Assembly: GCA_015680685.1 (NCBI GenBank)
Contig: MNCI01026530.1
Coordinates: 278,157 to 342,156, forward strand
DNA from: Gnetum montanum
Taxonomy: Eukaryota; Streptophyta; Gnetopsida; Gnetales; Gnetaceae
DNA: 64,000 nt
Reading direction: 5' to 3'
Program-made: the position numbers and the translations under genes
Part shown: positions 47,226 to 58,239 of the stretch, piece after piece
How positions within the stretch are numbered: the stretch's first letter is position 1
Layout of the letters: every line of letters starts with the position of its first letter
Notes under the pieces: model-generated
Seen by the model: only the letters and a program-made list of their open reading frames with translations
Told to the model about the DNA's origin: nothing
Database searches by the model: none

Positions 47226-47436
47226 GCGTAAATTGTAACAAAAATGTAATCCTGTTTAAATGCATGAAGTAATGTGAAAGCGTAACAAACGCGGGTACTA
47301 TAAAACACGCAAGAAAGTGCAAAGTGTAAACACAGAAAACAAATGTAGCGTAAAAGCATGTTGAAAGAAAAGAAGCTGTTAAATGGGAAGTGCGCTAGCT
47401 TACAAGAGAATGGTGGTGCATGCAGAAGACCATTGT

Positions 47437-48560
47437 TCAACCGTCGATACGCAATTGTCTCTTAATGGCCTTCACGTTGAGCACTGCGTAAGGGCGAGGA
47501 GGCTTGTGGTTTGACTCCTCTACGCTGTCATCCAAAAATGGTAGGTCGGCCTAGGCTAGACCATCGTCATTGTTGTCGGTTTGTTTAGGGGTTTGGAGAT
47601 GGGACTACTCGTCAGTTGTTTCAATCTCTGAATCCCGTTCTTCTTCAATGTTATTGACAGTCCTGGGGGTAACCTCGTCGCCGCGTATGATGACCTCCCC
47701 CCCGGGGTAGGGCAGGTGTATCTCTTGGTGTATCGGCGACGAAACCGCCCTCAGCTGGGCTAACCACGACCTCCCTAAGATCAAGTTGAAACCAGGAATC
47801 TCCTTGACGACTAAGAATGTGGCTTCGGTTGGGAATTGATCCCCCGCCACAAACTCAATATGCACCGTCCCCTTGACTTGAACCCGTGCTCCGTTGAACG
47901 ATTTTATGCAGGCTATCGTCGTGGGAGTGATCTGGTCGACCAAGCCCAGCCTATCCACTATGGAATAAGGAACGACATTAGCAGCTGCGCCATCATCCAC
48001 GTGCACCCTCCGGATCCGGTATTGGCCGACCCAAATGGTAATGAACATAGGCTCAGTCGTTATTTGACCTTTCTCTGGGTCGTCTTTGATAGACTCGTTA
48101 AGAAAGGTCAGCGAGGTAGGCTTGGGTTGTTCAACTTCGGAAGGAAACATGACAGCGTGTATCGCTTCCTCTTCTGCTGGTAGGTTGCCATCCACTGATA
48201 TGGATGTTAGCATGCATACCATAGCCTCACGGTGTTCTCGAGACGTCATCAGTAAGTCGTAGAGGCTCAACGTTGTGTTCTTTTGCTTAAAAGCTTGTTT
48301 GACTTGCGTGAATGCATCGAGGAGGTCCTTCTCTCGACCGGGTTGTTTATCCCCCTTGTCCTCCTCCATTCGGCCCAAGAGACGGATCTCTTGAGGCGGA
48401 GTGGTGTCAGTGGGAGGGTTGTTCTTTTTTCTGCCAAGAGAAGGTGGCTGCGTTTCTGTACCTTTAGCCTGCTTCTGAGGCATAGACAAAGGCACAGAGG
48501 CCAGGGGCCTGGGCTTAGGGAAGCCGAGCATAAGGTGGTCTTTTGTTGCGTTAACTGTAG
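47437..48560 (-). pseudogene. E2 aspartic protease
   Basis: The 48531-47605 frame holds RIRRVHVDDGAAANVVPYSI at the active-site position, EFVAGDQFPTEATFLV, and FNLILGRSWLAQLRA. The canonical Asp-Thr/Ser-Gly is DDG here and NDG in E1, so the lineage has an unusual loop. After TAG stops at 47605 and about 47553 the frame continues coding-like (SHLQTPKQTDN; ADLPFLDDSVEE; RPYAVLNVKAIKRQLRIDG) to TGA at 47437-47439. Both TAG codons look like mutated CAG. It lies in one frame with gag and would process the polyprotein. Confidence 0.85.
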
Positions 48561-51222
48561 TGTCCTCCTCCTTTTGCTTAGGAGGCGATGATTGGTTATT
48601 TTGATCGGAGGTCTACCCCTGCATGAGAGGAGCAGGCCGTGGTTCTGGCACCCTGATAATAAAGGGTGCTCTAGGCGTGGGCGCGGATGGAACCGCGGCT
48701 TGAGTACTGCCGCGTGACTGAGGGCGTACCTAGGAAGGTGCCCGTATGATGAAAGGTGGCCGTGAGACCCCACTGAATGCCGATGAAGTAGTTGGTCCCC
48801 TTGGTGAGCTGGCGGGCACGCGCAAAACAAAAGGCTGTTTTGGCTATCCCTTACACTCACCGTCCGTACTCACCACAGTGATTGTATAAGGATTGTAGTT
48901 TGCATTCAATGGGTCCTTATATACATGCAGTGTTTGGTTTTTCAGACGTGTCGGGTTACTGCTATCTAATTTTAGATGACCTTCGTCGATCATGCATTGA
49001 ATGTCATCCTTTAATGCCCAGCAGTAATCCATGTCGTGACCACACATCTGGTGGTAGTCATAGAAACAATCCAGCCTGAAAGATCTTGGAACTGCTGGTT
49101 CGTTAGGTAGGGCTAAAGAAGCGTCCTTCAGCAGTTCACAGTGACACCTGTGATGCTTCAGAGCTTCCTCGGATACCTTCTTAGGTTGAATGTGCCCTGC
49201 CGCTAACAGTTGTTTCAGCAATTCGGAATGCTTCACAGGTAAAGCCGCATATTTTGAACGATCTTTACGCTCAAAATTTGGCTTTGGCTGGGGGGCCTTT
49301 TCAGGAGCCGTCGTGTCCTGATTGGTGTCGGCACCAGTCGTGGTTTCAGGCGGCGCGGTGGGTGCCTTTTTGCCCTTTGTCTTTGTGCTCTCAGTCATTG
49401 CAGCTACTGTCGTTGTCGCTGCCTTCCCTTTGTCTTTATTCTTTTTATGTGCATTCTTATAGGCGACATACGCCGGGTCTTTGCTGGCCTCCGTAGCGTC
49501 TTGGATGCTTCTAACTTGTGCGAAGGCCTGATGTAAATTACTGGGGGAAAGGTAGTACAGCTTCGACTTGATGAAGTCATTGACCACTCCCTTGAACATA
49601 GCCAACATATGCGAGTCCGCGATCAGCTCGCGGATCTCGTTCAAGGTAGCGTTCCAGCGCTATATAAACTTTTGGACGGGCTCGAGCAGGTCTTGTTTCA
49701 CCCCCATGAGCTGATCTAGTGTGACTTCCGGCTTCAAATTGTATTTGAAGCGGGTCACAAACTGGGTCAGCAGCTCTTCCAAGGTTGAGATGGAGGAGCG
49801 TGGGAGGGCTCGGTACCAATCCAAAGCTTTCCCTGTTAGCGACATCGCGAAGACGTGGATGATAGTGTGTGGCCATTGTTGCAATAACAAGGACTCAGAT
49901 CTAAACGTGACAAGGTGAGCATTGGGATCTCCCTACCCATTGTACTTGGTAAAATGAGGTAGGGACATCCTTGGCGGCAACGACAGCACAGGAACCGCTG
50001 AACTGATCGGATCGTCTTGGTAAAAATCCATGATCTGGACGGTGTCAGAACCAGCGGCCTTGAGGCGTCAAACCTCTTCGGTTAGAGTCTAGATCAGCTG
50101 GAAGGCTTGGTCCAGGCCTGTTAACGGAGGTATTTGCGCAGAGGGCACAGGAGGTTGGACCGGGAGGGCGGCGCCAGGAAATGGAAAGGACGGGCGGGGT
50201 CGACTAGCTATTGGCGGGGTGGGGATCCCGACAGGTGGGGGAGCCTGTGAAGACCACCACCCGTTGGTCTGTGCAGGGGGGTTGACCGCCGCCTGCTGTG
50301 CGAGATAAGGATGTAAATACTGCAGTACCCCCTGTGGAACATACGTTGCTGGTGCGACAGGGGGTTGCACACCGTACACCACAGACTAGGTCTGTTGCGT
50401 CGCCGGGTTGGCCCATTGACCTGCAGCAGGCTGTTGGGCATAAGTTGGCTGGACGGCTGCGGTAACTTGTTGGGTCGGAGGGGGCAGAAATGACAAGGTC
50501 TGCACTGGGCATGTTGTTGAAACGGTGTAAGATTGTATCTGTGGGATGAGATGGGGAGCGGTGGTCGTCGGGACCTCCGCGGGAATGCTAAGTACCCGCG
50601 GTAACGGACCTGCCCCCACGTTATTGTGAGGAACTTGTACTTGCAACCCGGACCGCTGTGCATTGGCCTGCGGAAGGACAGGAATGTGCGTCTGCGCGGT
50701 CATGGCTGGGTCAAGAGGGGCTGCCTCTCCATTAAAAGGGAACAACGGATTTACGTACGTGTGGGGCATCAGAGTATGGAACGAATGTTCCGACAGGGCC
50801 GCGAATTCGTCCTCTTCCTCTTTCCCATGCTGGGGCTCCACCACAGCTTGTGAAGCCTGACCTTTGGCCATGACCAACTGCGTGATAAGTTCATGTTGGT
50901 GTTCGGTCAAGGGAATTATGTCGTAAGTTGTCGGCTTAAAATCATAGCCCCCTCGGCGGAGCACCTCAAAGTTTCATTTCGCTTCAAGCTCGGCTTGGCT
51001 GAGAGCCAGCCTCACCTGGATCTTAATGCATATGAAATTGTATTCTTCAGGGGTTATAACCGTGAAGATAGGCTCTTTTCCCTAGAGCCTCAGCGAACAG
51101 CGCAATGGTCCCTGAGGTCCCGTTGCGCCAGGAGCTGGTCCTGTGACCACAGTAGGGTTCACAGGTGCGACACCCAGATCGGTAGGGACCAGGGCAGTTG
51201 TGTTTGAGTAAAAGGAATCCAT
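48561..51222 (-). pseudogene. E2 gag
   Basis: The ATG at 51222 (MDSFYSNTTALVPTDLG) starts a single frame broken by about seven stops, most explained by C-to-T or G-to-A changes. It has a Gln/Pro-rich N-terminus (50964-50089), the retrotransposon gag core with MSLPHFTKYNG, DPNAHLVTF, HVFAMSLTGKALDWYRALP and FVTRFKYNLKPEVTLDQL at 49990-49660, FIKSKLYYLSPSN and a Lys/Thr-rich region, and a CFYDYHQMCGHDMDYCWAL zinc-knuckle-like motif at about 49070. It forms the particle that packages element RNA. Confidence 0.87.
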
Positions 51223-51448
51223 TGATTAATGAAATCGAGAGTAACTGGTAATCAGATCTAAAAGAAAATGGCTGGCAACAAAAGCACAAAAAGGCTTTCT
51301 ACCCTGTAGAATTTCAAAGAAATCGTCCTTGCGACCGATCTATACCATGCGATTGATCGTAGACTTCCCCAGAGGTATTACGTCTATGGTTTAAGGTATG
51401 GATCACTACCAGGGCTACCCAAAATATTCGGATCGGAGCCTGAGGGCC

Positions 51449-51463
51449 CTCCTTCTAGCGCCA
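51449..51463 (-). promoter_or_regulatory. E2 primer binding site
   Basis: Minus strand tggcgctagaaggag, six bases inside the 5' LTR, starts with TGG complementary to a tRNA CCA end. The tRNA species was not determined. Confidence 0.7.
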
Positions 51464-51469
51464 GAAAAC

Positions 51470-52942
51470 TGTAACGACAGAAAACGTCGGCAGCTGGAAA
51501 TACCGACCGAGGTTCTATGTATACAGTTTTAACCACGGATCCGCGCGAGGGCTATGCTGGAAAAAGTGAATCCACGGCACCCTGAACGGTCTTGTCGATA
51601 GGACAGGGACTTACGGGTCAGTAAAACGATGAAGATTATGGATCCTTGCGTGCTGCGATTTGATTCGAGGGATCGTGAAACGGGGGAAAACGACGTGGGT
51701 GGATTGCTATGATGATAATATCAAACACGCCGAAGAGATGCTAATCAGGAGAGAAACGCGCGATTTTCAAAGATCTATGTTTTTATTTTTGAAAGAATGT
51801 ATGATTTGTATGTCACGTTACAATGGGAGAGACCCCCAATAACTTGATGCAAAAATGAGCACAAAACAACAAGGAAACTGTCCAGACAGAAGTCCGATCT
51901 ACCTTGTAGGCCAAGGCTGGGATGCAAGGATGGTCAAGCTCTGAGGTCTGCCGATCAACTATTTCTGACCGGTAGAGTCTGCAAACTGGGCGAGACGATC
52001 TCACAATCCCTGTTCTCCCTCTTTTCTTCGAGTAGGTTCTGCTTAGGGCAACAATCGCTAAAGGAGAAAGTCGTATCTTCCCCAAAGGAATGATCTCAAT
52101 TGTTGCTAAGGCTCAAGCGCACTGTGCTCTGTTCTTGCTGAAGGATGGTGCTGTCGATAGTTGCCAAAAGGTTGCTCTTTGTTTCTCTACTCAAGGTGAT
52201 AAGTACTTCCTTGCTCAAAAAATGCTCTTGCCCTTTTTATTTTCTGCCGCTAAGAGTGATAAATGCTCTAGTGCTCAGAAAAATGCCTTTGCTTCTCTGA
52301 TTTGCCAACCCTTGTATCTTTGTCAACTGAGGTATTTATAGGCCGCGATGCCCCGTGAAAAAGGCGCAACCCTGATGATGTGGGTCCCGAATATTTCGGG
52401 TTCCGTTGACATGACCATTTTAAGTTAGACTATGACTACGCACAACACGCTCGTTTGCGTGTTGTGCATGTGAAGAGCAGGTACATGTTGAGCGTGTTTC
52501 AATTGCTTTTAGGCTATATTACACTCATTTGCATTGTGTTGCGTGTATGAGCGTAATACGGTATAAAAACAACAGGCTCAAAATTTTCTTACGCTCATTA
52601 CGCAGCTGTGCATAACGAAGCGTAAATAATGCTTAATTTATGCTCACTACACAGCCGCGCGTAACGAAGTGTAAATAATGCCTAGCCTTAGCGATGAAAT
52701 ACGCAATGATATGCACCGCCGCGTAACGAGCGTAAAGACAAGTTATCCATACGCCACGAGAGAAAGTGTCGAACTGTTGTGCTTCTCTAGACTCTGCCTT
52801 CAACTATTTTGGAGCTTATTACGCTCATTACGCTACCGTGCGTAATAGAGCATAAACTTGTCCTTGAACAAAGCTGATGCGCGCTCTCGCTTGAATTGTG
52901 AATCTTTGCCTGAGGCCAACTCGTAATTTTCACGGTATTTCA
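51470..52942 (-). repeat. E2 5' LTR
   Basis: The 1473-bp LTR ends tgtaacgaca on the left and ggtatttca on the right, next to the TSD cccta. The minus-strand TATAAATA box is at 52333-52340; the U3 hairpin cluster lies upstream of it. Confidence 0.95.
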
Positions 52943-52947
52943 CCCTA
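52943..52947. repeat. E2 target site duplication (right)
   Basis: cccta, identical to 36513-36517. Confidence 0.93.
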
Positions 52948-54701
52948 GATTCCTACAAGTGTGACATGATAGGGAAAAATCATTTAGGAATCATTATTTG
53001 ATTCTATCTCTACAACTTCTTGTATTGCAATAATTTTTCCCTTACCCCTTTGGTAGTCATGTTCAACTTTTCTCCACCTCCTACGGTCATGATCACTACT
53101 TTGCTCTCTTGATTCTTCTACAATTTTTAGAATAGTTTAGAATTTTTTATCCAAAAAGTTCCATAATTTAGTAACTTTGGCTGATATATTAGAAATAGAT
53201 TTTTGGATTGGCAAGGTTTTTGACTACACCACCTCATTAAGTGATGACTTCTCCTTGTCATAAATTCAGACCTCCCTTTTTCTAATGGAAGGATCCCTAT
53301 TATATTCCTTAACACTTTCTCATTTCCTTAGCTATCCTTCTTCTTTTGCTACATGCTCCATTAGCCTTTGGATCTAATGAGCTCTAATTTCTAATAGTCT
53401 TCCTTGGGCATAGATCCCAAGAGTTCTTCTCATTTCTGATTTGAGTCCATCTATGATGTGGTGAAGTTGTTCATGTTAACCATGGTTAAGGCGTCAGTGT
53501 ATGAGAGAATAGTATCTACCCATGATGGTGTCCAATGGTTCATGTGTTTTTTTCTTTCATCCTTGGATTTTCCTTCTTAGATTAGACACTTGGGAGTACG
53601 TCTGATATTTATCATTGAATAGCTCTAGCATTTTACTTTACCTGTAAATGGATTCTAGCTCCAAGGATTGATACTAGTGTTTTGCTTCCTTGATGAATGT
53701 CCTAGGAAATAGCTTAGATTTCTACCAATTATTTTCAACATTCTGTAAGGCATAGGCATCATGAAAGGCTTGAAGGTGTGTTTGTGGATTAGGGTTATAT
53801 TCCTCCTCAAATTTAGGGATATTGTTCATGTCAAGTTTCTTAATCTAACTATCTTTCACATGGTTGAAATTTTTACTGCCTTTGTAATGTTTAGCATACT
53901 TTAAGTGGCAAGTAAAGGTTCATCATCATCATATTTTTGATGATGCCTATGATGTCCTCTACTACCCCTTCATTCATGGAAGTCTCTACAGTTATCATTG
54001 TCCCACTATTCACCTTCATCATAGTTGTTCTTTTTGTGGCATTTGTTAGAACCAGAAGATGAAGAAGAAGACACAAACGAAGAGGGTGAAGAGAAAGGAG
54101 TACTTTCACCACAATAGTGTTTGCCACCTCCTCTACACTTATCATGGCCACATTCATCAACTTTCTTATCATCTTGATGCTTTCCTAAGCCCATGTTTTG
54201 ACTACCACTATTGGCTAAACTCGAATTGTTGATAGTGGACTATAGATTTGGGTTCAAGCCCCCATCACCAATATAAAGGGTTGGAGAATTTTCTTGTTAA
54301 GAATACCAAGAGGAAGGATCCTCATTGTCATTTTGATTTAGTAGGAACAAGGGGTTGATGAACTATTTTCTCTTTAAAGCCTCATGGTGCTTCTCCAAGT
54401 GTCAATCTCTCCTATGTTATGTTTCAATGGAATGATAGTTCTAGTAGTTATGGTCATGCAGAATGTACTCTTGTTCAAGATCTTGGATTCCCATCCTCCT
54501 AAAAGTTTGGAGAAGCATCCTAAGCACAGATCGATCAAGAGGCATTACAATGTTGCCCTCTAGATCTTGCCACCATAGTTATTCATCTTGATGCAAGATG
54601 AAGGTGAAGTTAGGTACATACTCATTTGGATGAGTATATAACACCTTGCATTCTTGAGGCATTGGTTGTTTAGTATCATTGTGCCCATGAGAAGAAGACA
54701 T
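52948..54701 (-). pseudogene. E3 gag, N-terminal part
   Basis: The ATG at 54701 (MSSSHGHNDTKQPMPQECKV) opens a broken frame. It has a Ser-rich, charged stretch at 54190-54010 (FSSPSSFVSSSSSSGSNK), a gag core with LGSMPKED near 53410, and a basic region at 53315-53127. MDSNQK with LGSMPKED corresponds to IDGLHHAT with LGMYAQGQ in E4 gag. The frame runs to 52948, where E2 interrupts it, and resumes at 36512 with a Gln-rich stretch. Confidence 0.7.
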
Positions 54702-54855
54702 TTTGCAATTAAAATAAGATATGAGTGTGCTTAAATTATTATATTTATTTTTAGGATGATTTTGACCTTAGGGTTCATCCAACGATGTTAATGATTTTTA
54801 TTATGCCTAGCTAGTGCACATTTCAAACAAAAAGAGTCCTCAGTCATGATGCTAA

Positions 54856-55709
54856 TGATTAGTGACGAATACCGCTACGCTCAAGCATACAAATTACTAA
54901 GTGTTCATGCATAGTCTGGTTAAATTTTGTGGACCCTTTATCTTTTAGTACACTAGCATCTAAGAAGTAAACTTGCCTTAACAGCCATTCATTGTCTTCC
55001 CAATTACACTTGTGATATGCAAGGGTATGGTTAAGTGTAATCGAGATGTATGATTTTTATGTTTTATGTTTTGGGTGCTTAAAATAAAGTATGAAAGAAT
55101 GAAGTAATTTAATTACTAATGTAATCTAACTAACTAGCCAATGTCTAACTCATCCTAACATAAGCATCTAGTCCTACTTTTCATACACATCTTGAACATG
55201 TATAACGTTGCTGGGTTACCAAACATTAAGCGTTACTAGGATTACCAAGTGTCATGTGCATGCTTCAAGCGGTCGTACTTATGTGCTTAATTAATTACTA
55301 TGTAATCTAGCTTAATTTAGTTTAATTTAGCTTAATTAATTAAAATCACTAAATAAAATTGCATAAAACATTAAATGTATGTAGAAAATATTTAATTTAG
55401 CTGAAGTGTTGCAAGGTTTATCAGAAAGCTCATCTTTATTATTGCACACACTACCATGCTTAGGTACAATAGTGCTTGAATAAAGATCTATATACTCGAT
55501 GACTCTTGCTGTGGGTACTTGGGAAAATAATCTAACTCTAGGTGAGAAAAACTACAAGAACTTTTCTACACTATGATAAAGACTCCCAAACCATGTGGCC
55601 CTGTGTTACATTTATAGGCTAGCATACATCATATGATATCAGATATCTAACATCACTTCTTAGTCCCCAATATCAAGTATATAATATTAGGAAAAAATAC
55701 ACTTCATCA
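54856..55709 (-). repeat. E3 5' LTR
   Basis: Starts on the minus strand at 55709 (TGATGAAGTG) and ends at 54856 (CACTAATCA). A TATA box (minus CTATAAATG) at about 55609-55617 lies roughly 93 bp from the start, as in E4. The sequence next to 54856 (minus ttagcatcatgactgagga) is a decayed PBS like that of E4. Only one LTR is visible. Confidence 0.78.
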
Positions 55710-55817
55710 TAGATGATGAAGGATGTGACATATATCACTATGAACATCCCAAGAAATGTTGCTCTATTATGTTACATTTGTAAAAATTTGGGGTGTATGC
55801 TCTAAATCCCAAATTAG

Positions 55818-56840
55818 CTAAACAACAGAGACCCAAGTAGTTACCTTAATAATAAGGAAACTACAATTATTAGTTCCACTAACCAACATATTATCCAAGT
55901 GGAGCACCTCCTCACCCTCAAGAGTAGTACCACTAGTGGAAACATCCACAATCATTTTGGATGCCACCATCATGGTAGCAGTATCCTTATAGGTAGCTAA
56001 ACCCTTATAAATATTATGTCCAATAGCTTGTATTCCCTCATGACTCATCTAGCCACACCTCCTTCCCTTACCACTACTATCCTTTGGAATATTATAGAGC
56101 ACCTTCTCCAAGAGGGAAATCTCATTTTCCTTATCATTCTCTATATCCCTTAGCAACTCTAGCATCATCAACTACCACACCCTTACCAACTACTCTACCT
56201 ATCCAGGGAGAAATTCCACTATAGTCATAGTAGTGAAGCCTTGCAAGGGTAGTACACTTATAGTTGGATATTTATTTAAGTAGTTCTAAACTAAAACCTT
56301 AAAAGAGATCATTTTTTAGAATAAAAAATCCTACAAAACCCTTTTAGATACTTGTGGCTATTAATCCTGCATTGTCTACCTCTAAAAGTATCCTTGAGCT
56401 ATCTTCAAATAAAAGAACCTCTAATGTCCATACTATTATGTTGATCCATGTGCTCATAGATTAGATAAAGGTTGACCACCTTCCTAGGAATCAATCTAAT
56501 CTTGGGAGTTTCCTCATTTATTTGTAAATTGCAAGAAATGATCCATGTAAAGCTCTATTGGACTTAGGTTCTAGGATGAACTTAATCTCCCAAGAAATGT
56601 ATAAGACTTGGAACTTGACTCATATTAGGAAGAGAAATATTAGACTTGAGCTGGTAGATTAGCCCATCACAATTTCTTTGATGCTAGTGGAGGAAATTGT
56701 GACCATCATTTGTGGGTGGTCCTATCCTACAAATTTCTTTATGATTTACCTAAAGAATTGTAAGTGGGACTTTCTTATCATTATGGGAAGGGCATGGTTA
56801 AGCACTATAGATGCCAAAATGGGGATTTGATGTCTTTTCT
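55818..56840 (+). pseudogene. Plus-strand gypsy protease fragment
   Basis: At 56540-56600 the plus strand reads KALLDLGSRMNLISQEMYKT, the Asp-Leu-Gly active site common in Athila-type proteases. WDFLIIMGRAWLSTIDAKMG at about 56770-56830 is the later strand-helix motif. Upstream sequence to about 55818 may be gag but is too decayed to call. The orientation is opposite to E3, so it is a separate insertion fragment. Confidence 0.65.
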
Positions 56841-56999
56841 TGAAAATATCCAAGAAAAATAAATTTGGAAAAATAGAGAAGAAGAGGATTCTATGCATTG
56901 CATACAGTGACATAAGGTGCCATTTCTTGCAAAGAATATGAACAGTAATATGGATCATTGAGCTTAGAAAGTAGGGTGCTTGGGGGTGGGGGGTTGGAG

Positions 57000-58225
57000 A
57001 GGGGTGGTGATGGGGATGAATAAGTTTTTCAAATTAAAAATTTTTGAGATAAAGCACATACACCAATTTTAATGTGGTTTCCCAACTTGGGTACTCCACA
57101 CTTGAAGGGTAGATTGTAAGCATACCTCCAAACTTTATTGCTCTTAAATGTGATTTAAAAGATCCACATACTATACAATGTTCAAGACCCACTCCAAAGT
57201 GTTGTAACATTGCACCAACCACTCAGCCCCACAAGATCTCATCAAGCTTGAAATGTGGTTTCCAAACTTCCACAACCATTACAATCTTGAGCTTTGCTTA
57301 GGAATGTTGTGCCACAACACCAACCACCTAATCTTGTAGGATCCTGACAAGCTCAATCAAGATTCCTTCCTTCAAGAAGCAGATCAACCTAATAGGGAAA
57401 TATGAGAGAATAACACTTACAAGGGATGAATGACACTTAATTTGTTGATCCTTGTACTTTGAGGTACAACATACTTTACAATGGACAAATGATAATACAA
57501 TGAAGAGAAACAACGATTACAATGATTGACAAATGATTAGGCAATTATTGCATATAAGCTTGCACCTTTTCCAATGTATATGATGTCTTTTTATAGTTAC
57601 CATTTTTACAAATCCATCTTGGAACTTGTATAATGGCTAGCTAACGGTCATGAAATATGTCTTCTTTGTGTCTGAGACATATTTTTATATTTGCCTTCTA
57701 TTTTGGAAAGATGTCTTTGTTTGGAAAAGACATCTTTATGAAATCTCCATTCTAGAAGACATCTTTATCTTATGAAAGACATCTTTTGAAAACTAGCCTA
57801 CATTCTGTGGAGATGTCTTTACTTCGTGGAAGACATCTTTCCCTAAGGAAAAATGTTTTTAGTTTCTTGAAGATGTCTTTACCTATGGATCCTTCAATTC
57901 TGCCAATATGTCTACTATTTCTTAGTGATGTCTTTATTCAATCTTCCTTTGCATGATGAATTCATTGTTCCTTGTTCATAATCTTGCATTTTCGCATGCA
58001 TTAACGATGACAACATTGCTTGTCCACATTCTTTGCATTCTCTTACTTTAAGATTTCCTTTGGTGGATGAGACCTTGAAACCTTGTGGATGAATTTCTCC
58101 TTTTTTCTACATCATTGCATTCCTTGTCATCTCATCTTAGTACTACAACCACAACAATCACACAACCATACACATAACCTTTCTCTTCATTTTTCTTAAT
58201 GGTTTGACACACCAAAAGGTCCACA
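57000..58225 (-). repeat. Ty1/copia-type 3' LTR (left border uncertain)
   Basis: On the minus strand a PPT-like aaaaaggaggagat is followed by TGTGGACC, the usual PPT/LTR junction of plant copia elements. The LTR extends left to about 57.0 kb, where I could not fix the end. A cluster of gatgtcttt/aaagacatc motifs occupies 57655-57935. Confidence 0.6.
57655..57935. repeat. Inverted AAAGACATCTTT motif cluster
   Basis: Perfect 12-bp arms aaagatgtcttt (57707-57718) and aaagacatcttt (57726-57737) flank a 7-base loop. At least six more copies in both orientations follow. Confidence 0.75.
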
Positions 58226-58239
58226 ATCTCCTCCTTTTT
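58226..58239 (-). promoter_or_regulatory. Copia polypurine tract
   Basis: Minus strand aaaaaggaggagat immediately upstream of the LTR start. Confidence 0.65.

Larger units (their letters stand above)
36518..52942 (-). mobile_element. E2: Tat element with antisense spliced gene
   Basis: The 16.4-kb element (plus gap sequence) has LTRs at 36518-37882 and 51470-52942, a PBS, a perfect TSD, gag-protease on the minus strand, an eight-exon gene on the plus strand, then RT, RNase H, second RNase H and integrase on the minus strand, and a repeat-rich 3' UTR. By eye the two LTRs differ at several percent of sites, mainly transitions at CpG, so E2 is clearly younger than E1, E3 and E5. Its pol carries at least four stops and a frameshift. 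Confidence 0.93.

Noticed and set aside
47836-48183. 115-codon plus-strand ORF over the E2 protease
   Set aside because: Mirror frame of the protease coding strand, with no domain of its own.
50204-50663. Minus-strand ORFs of 102 and 151 codons over E2 gag
   Set aside because: Alternate frames of the Pro/Gln-rich gag N-terminus.
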